64,000 nt of DNA from Planococcus sp. APC 4015 (GTDB lineage: Bacteria > Actinomycetota > Actinomycetes > Actinomycetales > Microbacteriaceae): assembly GCA_030407505.1 (NCBI GenBank), contig JASDDH010000021.1:1-64000 (forward strand), written 5' to 3'. Below, piece by piece: positions 54,531 through 63,024 of the stretch (the stretch's first letter is position 1; every line of letters begins with the position of its first letter). The notes under the pieces are model-generated. The model made no database searches. It had not been told where the DNA came from and saw only the letters and a list, made by a program, of their open reading frames with translations. The translations under genes were made by a program, and so were the position numbers.

Positions 54531-56076
54531 GGCTTCCCTCCGCCCGCAGCCGCCTGGCCCGATCCCGCAGGCGCGAGCGGGCGAGCTTGTCGATCGTCGA
54601 GCGCGGCAGGCTCTCGACGAACTCCACGTGCACCGGCACTTTGAAGGCCGCGAGGTTGCGACGCGCGTGCGCGAGCAGTTCGTCGGTCGACAGCGCGGCG
54701 TCGGCTGCCCGAACGACGAACGCGACACCGCGCTCGCCCCACACGTCGTCGGGCACGCCCACGACCGCAGCCGCATCGACGAGCGGATGCAGCACGAGAG
54801 CGAACTCGACCTCGGCGGGGGCGACATTCTCACCACCCGAGATGAAGATGTCCTTGATGCGGTCGACGATGCGCAGCACGCCCGAGACGTCACGGTGCGC
54901 GAGGTCGCCGGTACGCAACCAGGCGCCGCTCATCGCCTTTCGAGTGGCGGCGTCATCGTCGAGGTAGCCCGCGAAGACGCTGGGGCCGCGCACCCACAGC
55001 TCGCCGGTCGCCTCGCCGTCGAGGGGCAGCAGCGTATCGGGGTCGACGAGGCGCACCTCGACGTGGGGATAGGGTCGGCCGACGGCGCCGGGGAACGCCT
55101 GCGCCTCGGCGGCGGGCAGGTGCAGCACGTTGGGTGCGGCCTCGGTGAGTCCGTAGCCCTGGGTGAGCGGTATGCCGCGGTCGGACCACGCTTGTTGCAC
55201 CGCCGTCGGCATCGTCGCCCCGCCGACCAGCGCGAGCCGCAGCGAAGAGGCGTCGGTCGCGGCCCACGCGGGATCGTCGGCGAGCATCGCGTACTGGGTC
55301 GGCACTCCCATCATGGTGGTGACACGGCGCTCGGCGATGAGCTGCAGCGCGCGGCTGGGTTGGAAGGACCGTTCGAGCACCACCGTCGCACCCACCCACC
55401 AGGCGAGCAGCGGCTGGCAGTTCCAGGCGGCGACGTGGAACTGGGGCAACATGGCGAGCACGACGTCGTCGCCGGTGATCGGCAGCGCCTGAGCGAGCGC
55501 GAGGTTGTTCCAGAAGCAGTTGGCGTGTGTGAGGACGACGCCCTTGGGCGCCGCTTCGCTTCCCGACGTGAAGATGACGAACAGCGGGTCGTCGTCGCGC
55601 ACGGCGCGCGGCGTGCGCGGGTCAGCGGAGTTCGGCACCCCCGCCTCGACACCCGTCGTGCCGAGGGCGGCGACGGGTGGCCGCGTGGAGAGCTCACGCA
55701 GCGCCTCGCCCGCGAGCGCCGCGTGCTCGTCCTCGACGAGCACGAGTGCGGGCGTCGAGCGCGCCATGACTCCGCGGAGCTCGCGCGGCGTCAGACGCCA
55801 CGACAGCGGCACGAAGGCGACGCCTGCGAGTGCGCAGCCGAAGAACGCCACGACGTGGTCACTGGAATTGCCTGACACGGTCGCGACACGATGCCCGGGT
55901 CCGTAGCCGGCGACGCGCAGACGCTCGCCCAGCGCGACGGCACGTCGGGCGAGCGTGGCGTAGTCGATCGTGACGCCGCGGTCGTCGATCGCTATGCGCT
56001 TCGGCGAGCGCACGGCACGGTCGGAGAGCCAGCGTCCGACCGTGTGCGCACCGTCGGCCGGGGTGTCGTCCCACAT
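54514..56076 (-). CDS. AMP-dependent acyl-CoA synthetase/ligase
   Basis: ANL-superfamily enzyme (520 aa) that activates a carboxylic acid to its CoA thioester by way of an acyl-adenylate. Motifs: VIFTSGSEAAPKGVVLTH (P-loop), GYGLTEAAPN near residue 310, WLRTGDLAHRD and DRIKDIFISGGENVAPAEVE, with the catalytic lysine region SLPRSTIDKLARSRL at the end. The ATG overlaps the livM stop as TGATG. The size fits medium- or short-chain acids; exact substrate unknown. Confidence 0.93.
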   Translation of the reverse strand: MWDDTPADGAHTVGRWLSDRAVRSPKRIAIDDRGVTIDYATLARRAVALGERLRVAGYGPGHRVATVSGNSSDHVVAFFGCALAGVAFVPLSWRLTPRELRGVMARSTPALVLVEDEHAALAGEALRELSTRPPVAALGTTGVEAGVPNSADPRTPRAVRDDDPLFVIFTSGSEAAPKGVVLTHANCFWNNLALAQALPITGDDVVLAMLPQFHVAAWNCQPLLAWWVGATVVLERSFQPSRALQLIAERRVTTMMGVPTQYAMLADDPAWAATDASSLRLALVGGATMPTAVQQAWSDRGIPLTQGYGLTEAAPNVLHLPAAEAQAFPGAVGRPYPHVEVRLVDPDTLLPLDGEATGELWVRGPSVFAGYLDDDAATRKAMSGAWLRTGDLAHRDVSGVLRIVDRIKDIFISGGENVAPAEVEFALVLHPLVDAAAVVGVPDDVWGERGVAFVVRAADAALSTDELLAHARRNLAAFKVPVHVEFVESLPRSTIDKLARSRLRDRARRLRAEGSHESPR

Positions 56077-57176
56077 CACGAGCGCACCTCGACGCGCGCT
56101 TCGGCGCCGGCATCCGTCTCGTCGATGGCGCGAAGCGCCCCCCGGGCGCGCTCGCCGCGACGGCGGCGCGCGATCGCTTCGAGAGTGCCGGCGATGCCTC
56201 CGGGCAGGAACATCACCACGAGGATGAACAGCATGCCCAGGATGAACAGCGGCTCCGACAGCGGGATGCGGAGCACGTCCGGGAGCCCGGCGATCACCTC
56301 GGATCCGGCGAGCACCGTAAGGCGCTGATCGAGGAGCGTGTAGAGCACACCCCCCACGATGGCACCCCAACGGAACCCCACGCCACCGAGCACCACCATC
56401 ACGAGCACCGTTATCGTCAGATCGGCGGACACCGCTCGCGGCACCGTGCCCGACTGCAACAGCATGTAGGCGACGCCGGCGAGGCTCGCGAGCACCCCGG
56501 CGATCACGAACACGATCAGCTTGATGCGGTAGGGCCGTAGGCCCAGAACGGTCACCCGCTGTTCGTTCTCTCGCGTCGCGCGGGCGAGGTGTCCGAGGCG
56601 GGACGTGTCGACCCACAGGGTCACGAGGTACACGATCACGAGCACCACGAGGGCGAACCAGTACAGGTTGCGCGTGTTCACGACGCCGATCAAGAAGTCG
56701 GGCACCTGCTCGGTCGGCAGACTCAGCCCTTCTTCTCCGCCGGTGACCTGGGCGTTGCGGCGCACGAGCACCGACCCCGCCTGTGCGAAAGCGAGCGTCA
56801 CCATCGCGAACGGGATGCCCGACACGCGCATCGCCACGGCACCGGTGAGCAGAGCGATGACCATGCCGCCGATGAGCGCGATGAACACACCTGGCCACAG
56901 CGGCACGCCGAAATGCTCGAGTGCGATGCCCAGACCGTACGCACCGGCGCCGAAGTACAGGGCGTGCCCGAAGGAGAGCATGCCCCCCGATCCGAGCAGC
57001 AGGTTGTACGAGAGTGCGAGGGCGGCGAACACCATGCACAGCGAGAGCAGCGCGAGGGTTCCGGGCATGTAGGTGGGCGTGGGCAGGATGCCGGGGATCG
57101 AGATGTTCAGCAGCGGCAGCACCGCCATGAACGCGACGAGCAGCGAGCCCACGACAGCCGGTACGAACCTGCGCAT
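56076..57176 (-). CDS. livM: branched-chain amino acid-type ABC transporter permease LivM
   Basis: Permease of 366 aa with about ten membrane helices and the LivM signature MLSFGHALYFGAGAYGLG near residue 65. The EAA-type loop ARATRENEQRVTVLGLRPYRIKLIVF contacts the ATPase. ATG 57176 has AGGGAG five bases upstream. An in-frame ATG at 57224 overlaps the livH stop (ATGA), but the extra residues MTLRHAQGPTAPQGAR are the translated dispersed repeat, so I prefer the inner start. The C-terminal 40 residues are charged. Confidence 0.9.
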   Translation of the reverse strand: MRRFVPAVVGSLLVAFMAVLPLLNISIPGILPTPTYMPGTLALLSLCMVFAALALSYNLLLGSGGMLSFGHALYFGAGAYGLGIALEHFGVPLWPGVFIALIGGMVIALLTGAVAMRVSGIPFAMVTLAFAQAGSVLVRRNAQVTGGEEGLSLPTEQVPDFLIGVVNTRNLYWFALVVLVIVYLVTLWVDTSRLGHLARATRENEQRVTVLGLRPYRIKLIVFVIAGVLASLAGVAYMLLQSGTVPRAVSADLTITVLVMVVLGGVGFRWGAIVGGVLYTLLDQRLTVLAGSEVIAGLPDVLRIPLSEPLFILGMLFILVVMFLPGGIAGTLEAIARRRRGERARGALRAIDETDAGAEARVEVRS

Positions 57177-57198
57177 CCGGGCTCCCTGAGGTGCTGTC

Positions 57199-57223
57199 GG
57201 TCCCTGAGCGTGTCGAAGGGTCA
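57199..57223. repeat. dispersed repeat copy after livH
   Basis: Second locus of the unit seen at 36368-36392: on the minus strand it starts with the livH stop TGA followed by CCCTTCGACACGCTC and GGGACC. The two copies match in all but about three positions. Confidence 0.7.
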
Positions 57224-58096
57224 TGCCTTCCTCCCGAGGATTCCGCTGGGCCGCACGAGCAGCACGAGCGCGAGCAGGATGACGACGATGAAGTCGCCGG
57301 TGCCGCCGAGGTAGAAGTTCGCGAACTGCTGCAGAACGGCGACGACCACTGACGCGATGGCGGCTCCGGTGAGCGAGCCGAGACCACCGACGACGGTGAC
57401 GATGAACGCGAAGATGAGCAGCGTCTGCCCGAGGTGGGCTGAGACGAAGGTCGAGTAGTGCATCGCGAGGACTCCCCCGACGCCTGCCGCGGCTCCGCCG
57501 ATCGCGAAGACGAGCGTGAACGACGTGCGCACATCGATGCCGAGCGCCGTGACCATCGAGCGGTTCTCGACCCCGGCCCGGATGATCATGCCGTAGCGCG
57601 TCTTCTGCAGGAACAGCACGAGTGCGGCCAGCACCAGCACGGCGGCGATCATCAGCACCCAGTACGTGTTCGGAATGCGGGCGCCGAACACGTCGGTCGT
57701 CTGCCTGAGCCATGCCGGACCCGAGATGTTGATCGGGTCGGTTCCCCATATGCCTTCGAACAGGGCGACGGATGCGAACGAGAGACCGACGGTGACGAGC
57801 ACCTGTTCGATGTGCCGCTCGTACAAGGGCCGGATGAGGGCGAGTTCGGTCACCGTGGCGAACACCGCACCGACGAGGCCCCCCACGAGCACCGACAGCA
57901 GGAACGACCCCCAGGTGTCGGCGCCGAGCGCCTGGGCGACAGACCAGCCGACGAACGCACTCAGCGTGAGGAACGCGCCGTGGGCGAAGTTCAGCACGTG
58001 CATGAGGCCGTAGATCAAGCTCAGGCCGCTCGCGACGAGGAAGTAGAGGGCCCCGAGGCCCACACCGGTTATGAGGGTCAGGATGAGGGTGCTCAT
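57221..58096 (-). CDS. livH: branched-chain amino acid-type ABC transporter permease LivH
   Basis: Permease of 291 aa, about eight membrane helices, with LivH blocks YGLMHVLNFAHGAFLTLSAF near residue 30 and MIIRAGVENRSMVTALGID (EAA-type loop near 175). ATG 58096 overlaps the livF stop by 4 bp. With LivM it forms the membrane pore. Liv-type importers carry branched-chain amino acids, amides, urea or aromatic acids, so the ligand is not fixed by family. Confidence 0.93.
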   Translation of the reverse strand: MSTLILTLITGVGLGALYFLVASGLSLIYGLMHVLNFAHGAFLTLSAFVGWSVAQALGADTWGSFLLSVLVGGLVGAVFATVTELALIRPLYERHIEQVLVTVGLSFASVALFEGIWGTDPINISGPAWLRQTTDVFGARIPNTYWVLMIAAVLVLAALVLFLQKTRYGMIIRAGVENRSMVTALGIDVRTSFTLVFAIGGAAAGVGGVLAMHYSTFVSAHLGQTLLIFAFIVTVVGGLGSLTGAAIASVVVAVLQQFANFYLGGTGDFIVVILLALVLLVRPSGILGRKA

Positions 58097-58839
58097 CTCG
58101 ACTCCCTTCTGTCGCTGGATGCATCGCCCACCGGGGCCTCCGCGTGCACACCGAGGAGGCGTCGAGTGAGATCGACGTCGTCGAGGATCTCGGCGGCCCG
58201 GCCGGTGTGAACCACGCGTCCGCCGCCGATGACGATCGCGCCGTGTGCGAGCCGGCGCACGACCTCGAGGTTCTGCTCCACGAGCAGGATCGGCACGGTC
58301 TTCGACGCCTCGAGCAGCGCGTCGGCGACCTGCGTGACGATCTTGGGCGCGAGGCCCTTGGTCGGCTCGTCCACCAGCAGAATCCGGTTGTCGTTCATCA
58401 GCGCCCGCGCGACTGAGACCATCTGCTGCTGACCGCCCGAGAGCGTGCCCGCCTGCTGGTCGCGGCGCTGCACGAGATCGGGGAACAGCTCGGCGACGAA
58501 CTCCCGCCGCGGGTGTCGCTGCCGCTCGGCGAGGGCGAGGTTCTCGGCCACCGTGAGCTTCGCGAACACTTCGCGGTCTTCGGGCACATAGCCGACGCCC
58601 ATCCGTACGACCTTGTGGGTCGGCATCCCGTCGATGCGGTCGCCGGCGAGTGTGACGCGTCCCTTGCGCTGGATGAGACCCAGGATGCCTCGCAGCGTCG
58701 AGGTCTTGCCGACACCGTTGCGGCCGAGCACCGCGGTGATGCCGGTCGCCGGCACCTCGAACGTGACGTCCTCCACGACCTGCTGGCCGGCGATTGTGCA
58801 GCGGAGGCCTTCGACGGTGAGGATCGGGGCGGCACTCAT
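58093..58839 (-). CDS. livF: ABC transporter ATP-binding protein LivF
   Basis: 248-aa ABC ATPase: Walker A GRNGVGKTSTLRG near residue 38, signature LSGGQQQMVSVARAL near 135, Walker B ILLVDEPTKGLAP, H-loop LLVEQNLE. The pattern LLVEQN is typical of LivF. The start overlaps livG by 4 bp. The C-terminal 20 residues are polar and not part of the fold. Confidence 0.94.
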   Translation of the reverse strand: MSAAPILTVEGLRCTIAGQQVVEDVTFEVPATGITAVLGRNGVGKTSTLRGILGLIQRKGRVTLAGDRIDGMPTHKVVRMGVGYVPEDREVFAKLTVAENLALAERQRHPRREFVAELFPDLVQRRDQQAGTLSGGQQQMVSVARALMNDNRILLVDEPTKGLAPKIVTQVADALLEASKTVPILLVEQNLEVVRRLAHGAIVIGGGRVVHTGRAAEILDDVDLTRRLLGVHAEAPVGDASSDRRESR

Positions 58840-59600
58840 GCGGCGGTGCCCAGGTAGGCACTCTGCACGAGCGGGTCGTTCATGACGTTCTGGGGGGTGT
58901 CGTAGGCGATGATGCTCCCGAAGTACATGACGGCCACCTTGTGGACGAGTCCCATGAGCACGTCGATGTGATGCTCGACCATCAGCACGGTGCATCCCTT
59001 CTGGGTCTGCAGGGTGCGGATGTTCTCGACCAGTCCCGGCACGTCACCGGAGCCCACACCCGCCATCGGCTCGTCGAGCAGCACGATGGACGCATCGGTG
59101 GCCAGCAGCACTGCGATCTCGAGCTTGCGCTTGTCGCCGTGAGACAGGTCGCCGGACGCGGTGTCGAGCTTGTGGGAGAGGCCGACCGCGTCGAGGTTCG
59201 CGAGCGCGCGCTCGGTCGCGGCATCCGTTCTCTTCGGGAACCGCAGAAGGGACGCCGAGCCCCCGAGACCGACCTGCGCCGCGAGGCGCACGTTCTCGAG
59301 CACGCTGAGCCTCGGGAAGAGGCTGGACGTCTGAAAGGTGCGCCCCAGTCCCGCCCGTGCACGGGCCGACACCGATGCCGACGTGATGTCGGCGCCGTGC
59401 ATCAGGATCCGGCCCGACGTGGGCTTGACGAGGCCGGAGATCGCGTTGAACAACGTGGTCTTCCCGGCGCCGTTGGGCCCGATCACGCCGACCAGCGAAC
59501 CCGCGGCGATGTCGAGGGCGACATCCTTCAGAATCGTCGCTCCGCCGATCTGCAGGCCGAGGCCCTCGATCGTGAGCGCGGACGGGACAGGGGCGTTCAT
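58836..59600 (-). CDS. livG: ABC transporter ATP-binding protein LivG
   Basis: 254-aa ABC ATPase: Walker A GPNGAGKTTLFNAISG near residue 41, signature LSHGDKRKLEIAVLLA (LSHGD is the LivG variant), Walker B IVLLDEPMAGVG, H-loop LMVEHHID. It pairs with LivF. Three bases separate it from the livK stop, so it is in the same operon. Confidence 0.94.
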   Translation of the reverse strand: MNAPVPSALTIEGLGLQIGGATILKDVALDIAAGSLVGVIGPNGAGKTTLFNAISGLVKPTSGRILMHGADITSASVSARARAGLGRTFQTSSLFPRLSVLENVRLAAQVGLGGSASLLRFPKRTDAATERALANLDAVGLSHKLDTASGDLSHGDKRKLEIAVLLATDASIVLLDEPMAGVGSGDVPGLVENIRTLQTQKGCTVLMVEHHIDVLMGLVHKVAVMYFGSIIAYDTPQNVMNDPLVQSAYLGTAA

Positions 59601-59603
59601 GGT

Positions 59604-60806
59604 CTACTCCGCCTCGGCGGGTGCGACCTCGTCTGCAAAGACGGTGTCGACGAGTTCGGGCACGAAGGTCGCGCCGTCGGCGACGAGCTTGACCTGGAAC
59701 ATGTCCTGCACGAGAGCGTGGTCGCCCGAGCGCACCGTCATCGTGCCCTTGGGTCCTTCGAACTCGAATCCCTCGAGGGCCTCGACCATGGCATCCGGCT
59801 CGCCCTTGCCGACCTTGATCGCCTCGACGATCATGATCGCCGCGTTGAAGCCGTCGGGGCTGAACAGGTCGGGCGTGCCGCCCGCGGCTTCGATGGCCTC
59901 GACCATCGTCGCGTTGATCTCGTTGTCGGATGCGCCCGGGAAATAGTGGTTGAGGAAGCTGATCTTCTCGGATGCCTCCCCGTAGGCGCCGAACGTCGCC
60001 GCGTCGCCGAGCCCGGTGACGACGGGGATCTCGTCCATGACACCCTGCTGGCTCATCGCCTGCCACATCGCGCCCGACGTGGCTCCCGCCCACGCGACGA
60101 ACACCAGGTCGGGCTGGCCGGCGAGCACCTGCTGGGCGAACGGGGTGAACTCGGTCGCGTCCTCAGGGACGAGAACTGAGTTCACGGTGGCACCCTGGGC
60201 ACCGAGGATCGCGTTGACCGCGGCTTCGTTGCCCGTGCCGAATGCGTTGTTCTGGGCGAAGACGGTGATCGTCTTGCCCTCGATGTCGTCGAGGAAGGTC
60301 CCGGCGGTCGCGACATCCTGAGCGGACTGACGGCCCGAGCGGAACGTGTACTCGTTGATGCCGGTGATCGCGTCGGCCGCGGCCGGACCCGCGATGTAGA
60401 GCACCTTGTTCTGCGCGGCCTGCTCGGCGACGGCCAATGCGACGCCCGAGGATGCGGTGCCGGCGATGATCGTGACTCCGGCGCCGATGAGCTCCTTGAC
60501 GGCGGTGACGGCTTTGTCGGGGTCACCGGCGTCGTCCCTGTTCTCGACGACGATCGTCGTGCCGTCGACCTCGCCGGTACCGTCGGTCGCGTAGGCGAGG
60601 CCGGCCTCGAACGCGTCGAGGTACTGCTTTCCGTAGCCGGCCAGAGCCCCCGTCTCGCTCGTGACGATGCCCACCGTGACCTCGGCGGGTCCTTCGGGGG
60701 CGGCCGAGCCGTCTCCGCCCGTGCTCGCGGTCGGCGCGCACGCCGCCAAGACGAGGGCGGCCGTGGCGACCACAGAACCCAGGAGCAACTTCTTCGTAAC
60801 CCGCAT
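59604..60806 (-). CDS. livK: substrate-binding lipoprotein of a Liv-type ABC transporter
   Basis: Periplasmic-binding protein type I (400 aa). The signal peptide has the lipobox LAAC (cysteine near residue 22) after a Val/Ala-rich helix. The mature part has the LivK fold: VGIVTSETGALAGYGKQYLDA near residue 45 and IIAGTASSGVALAVAE near 110. ATG 60806 has AAAGG eight bases upstream; further in-frame Met codons at the 5' end overlap the promoter region. First gene of the nine-gene operon. The ligand is unknown; the downstream enzymes suggest a short carboxylic acid or its amide or ester. Confidence 0.92.
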   Translation of the reverse strand: MRVTKKLLLGSVVATAALVLAACAPTASTGGDGSAAPEGPAEVTVGIVTSETGALAGYGKQYLDAFEAGLAYATDGTGEVDGTTIVVENRDDAGDPDKAVTAVKELIGAGVTIIAGTASSGVALAVAEQAAQNKVLYIAGPAAADAITGINEYTFRSGRQSAQDVATAGTFLDDIEGKTITVFAQNNAFGTGNEAAVNAILGAQGATVNSVLVPEDATEFTPFAQQVLAGQPDLVFVAWAGATSGAMWQAMSQQGVMDEIPVVTGLGDAATFGAYGEASEKISFLNHYFPGASDNEINATMVEAIEAAGGTPDLFSPDGFNAAIMIVEAIKVGKGEPDAMVEALEGFEFEGPKGTMTVRSGDHALVQDMFQVKLVADGATFVPELVDTVFADEVAPAEAE

Positions 60807-60858
60807 GTGCGTGCCTTTCACCATTGGAAGGATGTCGTGCTCCAAGGAGCATACCTGA

Positions 60859-60907
60859 AACCTGATTCAGGTTCTCGTAATGTAGAAAATGTCGAGCGTG
60901 ACGTCAA
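60859..60907 (-). promoter_or_regulatory. livK promoter with palindromic operator
   Basis: On the minus strand: -35 TTGACG (60907-60902), a 17-base spacer, -10 TACATT (60884-60879), then five bases on the perfect palindrome AACCTGAATCAGGTT (60873-60859) covering the expected start of transcription. This is the best-formed promoter in the window. The palindrome is probably the site of the operon's own TetR. Confidence 0.75.
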
Positions 60908-60948
60908 GTCGGCGGGCGCGTCGTTACCGATTCGCGACGTCATGTCCC

Positions 60949-61083
60949 CGCGCCGCGGAGCCGACACGGTCAGACCCAGCCGCGCCGCGGAGCCGCAGCG
61001 GTCAGACCCAGCCGCGCCGCCGAGCCGCAGCGATCAGACCCAGCCGCGCCGCGCTTCCGCCGCAGTCAGATCCAGCCGCGCTC
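60949..61083. repeat. 32-bp tandem repeat after the response regulator gene
   Basis: About three and a half units of 32-34 bp (60968-60999, 61000-61031, 61032-61065, with partial units at both sides). Each contains TCAGACCCAGCCGCGC. On the minus strand this reads as the last codons and stop of the regulator gene (RGW-I/V-TGA). The unit at 61066 is the gene end itself. Confidence 0.8.
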
Positions 61084-61668
61084 CTCGGCCATCAGCACGG
61101 CCTGCTGGCGCGTCGTGACGGCGAGCTTGCCGAGGACCGTCGAAACGTGATTTCGCACAGTTCCCGGGGCGAGCGACAGCGTCTTCGCGATCTGCCCGGT
61201 CGTCTCGCCCCGGCGTCCGGCGCGCAGCACGTCGAGTTCGCGGTCGGTCAACGGCGAGCGCTCGTCGCTCAGGGCATCGGCGGCGACCTCGGGGTCGACG
61301 TAGCGCGCTCCGGCGGCGACGCGGCGGATGACGGCGGCGACTTCGTCGGCTCCGCGCGATTTCGGAAGGAACCCGGCCACCCCCGAAGCGAGCGCTCGGC
61401 GCAGGACGCCCGGTCGGGCGTGGCGGGTCACCACGACGCAGCGCGTCGGGAGCACGCGCCGGAGTCGCTCGGCAACCTCGACGCCGTCGAGGTGGGGCAT
61501 CTCGAGATCGAGCAGGCACACGTCGGGCTTCAGCTCGAGCGCCCGAGCGAGCGCCTCTTCGCCGTCGGCGCATTCCGCCACGACATCGATGTCGGGTTCG
61601 AGCCGGAGGAGCGCCGCGAGGGCGGATCTGATCATCCCCTCGTCGTCGGCGAGCAGCACGCGGATCAT
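61066..61668 (-). CDS. NarL/LuxR-type response regulator
   Basis: 200 aa: receiver domain (1-120) with acidic pair D8/D9, phosphorylation site D54 in VCLLDLEMPHLDG and the lysine in LPKS, then a LuxR helix-turn-helix (LTDRELDVLRAGRRGETTGQIAKTL to VRNHVSTVLGKL). ATG 61668 overlaps the kinase stop by 4 bp, so it is the cognate regulator. Resembles DesR-type regulators; the target is not known. Confidence 0.94.
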   Translation of the reverse strand: MIRVLLADDEGMIRSALAALLRLEPDIDVVAECADGEEALARALELKPDVCLLDLEMPHLDGVEVAERLRRVLPTRCVVVTRHARPGVLRRALASGVAGFLPKSRGADEVAAVIRRVAAGARYVDPEVAADALSDERSPLTDRELDVLRAGRRGETTGQIAKTLSLAPGTVRNHVSTVLGKLAVTTRQQAVLMAEERGWI

Positions 61669-62861
61669 CGGGCGCCACCCTGCTCGTCGGGGACGACGAT
61701 CGCGACCGAGAAGTCGTCATCGCCCCGACGGATCTCCAGGGCGCCACCGGCTTCGGCGGCCCGACGTGCGAGTCCCGGGAGACCGGCGCCGTCCTGAGCC
61801 GGTGCAGCACCCGCCACGACGTCGTTGACCACCTCGTACCGCCAGGACGATCCGTCGCGGCGGAGCGTCAGACCGGCCCGGCCGCCGGCGCCGTGTCGCA
61901 GCACGTTGGTCGTGGTCTCGCGGATCGCGGGCCCGAGCACGTCCGAGGGGGCGCGGTCGGCATCCGCCGCTATCGACACCTCGACCGTCGTGCCGGCCGC
62001 GCGCAGCAGGTCGGCGGCGTTCGCGACCTCGTCGCCCAGCGAGACCGACCGGAACCGCGTCGCGAGATCTCGGGTGCCCTGCCGTGCGTCGTCGACGCTC
62101 GCGCGTCCGAGGCGCAGCTGGGCCAGTGCGGCATCCGGATCGGTCGCCATCAGGCGCTCCGCGAGCTCGAGCTGCAGTGCGATGACCTGCAGATGGTGGC
62201 CCTGCAGGTCGTGCACGTCGGTCGCGACCCGCAGTCGCTCCTGGGTCGCGGCGAGTCTGGCCTCGGATGCCCGGGCACGGTCGAGTGCGATGAGCACGTC
62301 CCACCACCACAGCGAGAACACCGTCATGGCGGGGAGGAAGGTCGAGTAGAAGACGACGAACCACCAGCTCGACCGGCCGCTGTTGGCCGTGATGATGGGG
62401 CCGTCCACGACGCACAGAGCGATCAGCAGTACCGTCGCGGCCAGCACGACGCGCAGTCGGGTGCCCGACTGCCAGTTGAACAGCACGACGGTCTGCAGCA
62501 CGGGGAACGCGGCGACGACCCACAGCCCCGTGATGAGGCCCGTTGCGACTCCGTACCCCGTCGAGGCGATCAGCGGCACGAGCACGATCGACCAGCGCGC
62601 GAGGGGCGCCTGCTCTGTGCGGTGCCGGTACGCGAGGAGCAGCGGGACGGTGCAGGCGAGCCAGATGAGCCCGCCGATTCCGACGACCGCGACCGCCGCG
62701 GTCGGGAAGCCGGCAGCGAGAACGGCGAGCGTCCAGCTCATGGCCAGGATGAGCTCGAAGAACACGACCGCCGACAGCGTGTACCACCAGGTGGCGGTGA
62801 CGCCGCGGGTCAGGCGACGGGCGGCTGCGCCGATGGCGACGGCATCCGATCCAGTGCTCAT
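61665..62861 (-). CDS. sensor histidine kinase (HisKA_3 type)
   Basis: 398 aa with about five or six N-terminal membrane helices (20-190), a dimerisation helix with the phospho-histidine in RVATDVHDLQGHHLQV near residue 217, and a HATPase domain whose N box is IRETTTNVLRHGAG. The NarL/DesK-type kinase senses through the membrane part, as no large extracellular domain is present. ATG 62861 lies exactly six bases after TATGGT. Its regulator follows with a 4-bp overlap. Confidence 0.92.
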   Translation of the reverse strand: MSTGSDAVAIGAAARRLTRGVTATWWYTLSAVVFFELILAMSWTLAVLAAGFPTAAVAVVGIGGLIWLACTVPLLLAYRHRTEQAPLARWSIVLVPLIASTGYGVATGLITGLWVVAAFPVLQTVVLFNWQSGTRLRVVLAATVLLIALCVVDGPIITANSGRSSWWFVVFYSTFLPAMTVFSLWWWDVLIALDRARASEARLAATQERLRVATDVHDLQGHHLQVIALQLELAERLMATDPDAALAQLRLGRASVDDARQGTRDLATRFRSVSLGDEVANAADLLRAAGTTVEVSIAADADRAPSDVLGPAIRETTTNVLRHGAGGRAGLTLRRDGSSWRYEVVNDVVAGAAPAQDGAGLPGLARRAAEAGGALEIRRGDDDFSVAIVVPDEQGGAR

Positions 62862-62867
62862 CCGTCC

Positions 62868-62873
62868 ACCATA
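62868..62873 (-). promoter_or_regulatory. -10 hexamer of the two-component system
   Basis: TATGGT on the minus strand exactly six bases before ATG 62861. Confidence 0.5.
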
Positions 62874-63024
62874 CGGGCGTGACAGATGTCACGACCGCGG
62901 CGTGAGAACCACCCGGAAAGCGCTGACACAGCGGCACTTCCGGGGGGATGCCCGGGCGGCTGAACTGGATTCATCGCCGGGGAGCAGCGACGCAGACTCC
63001 CCCACCATCCGAAGGAGCACTCCC

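Noticed and set aside
62874..63024. Search for a regulator site or small gene between the kinase and the export-type gene
   Set aside because: No palindrome, promoter or short frame stands out beyond the ribosome site of the downstream gene.
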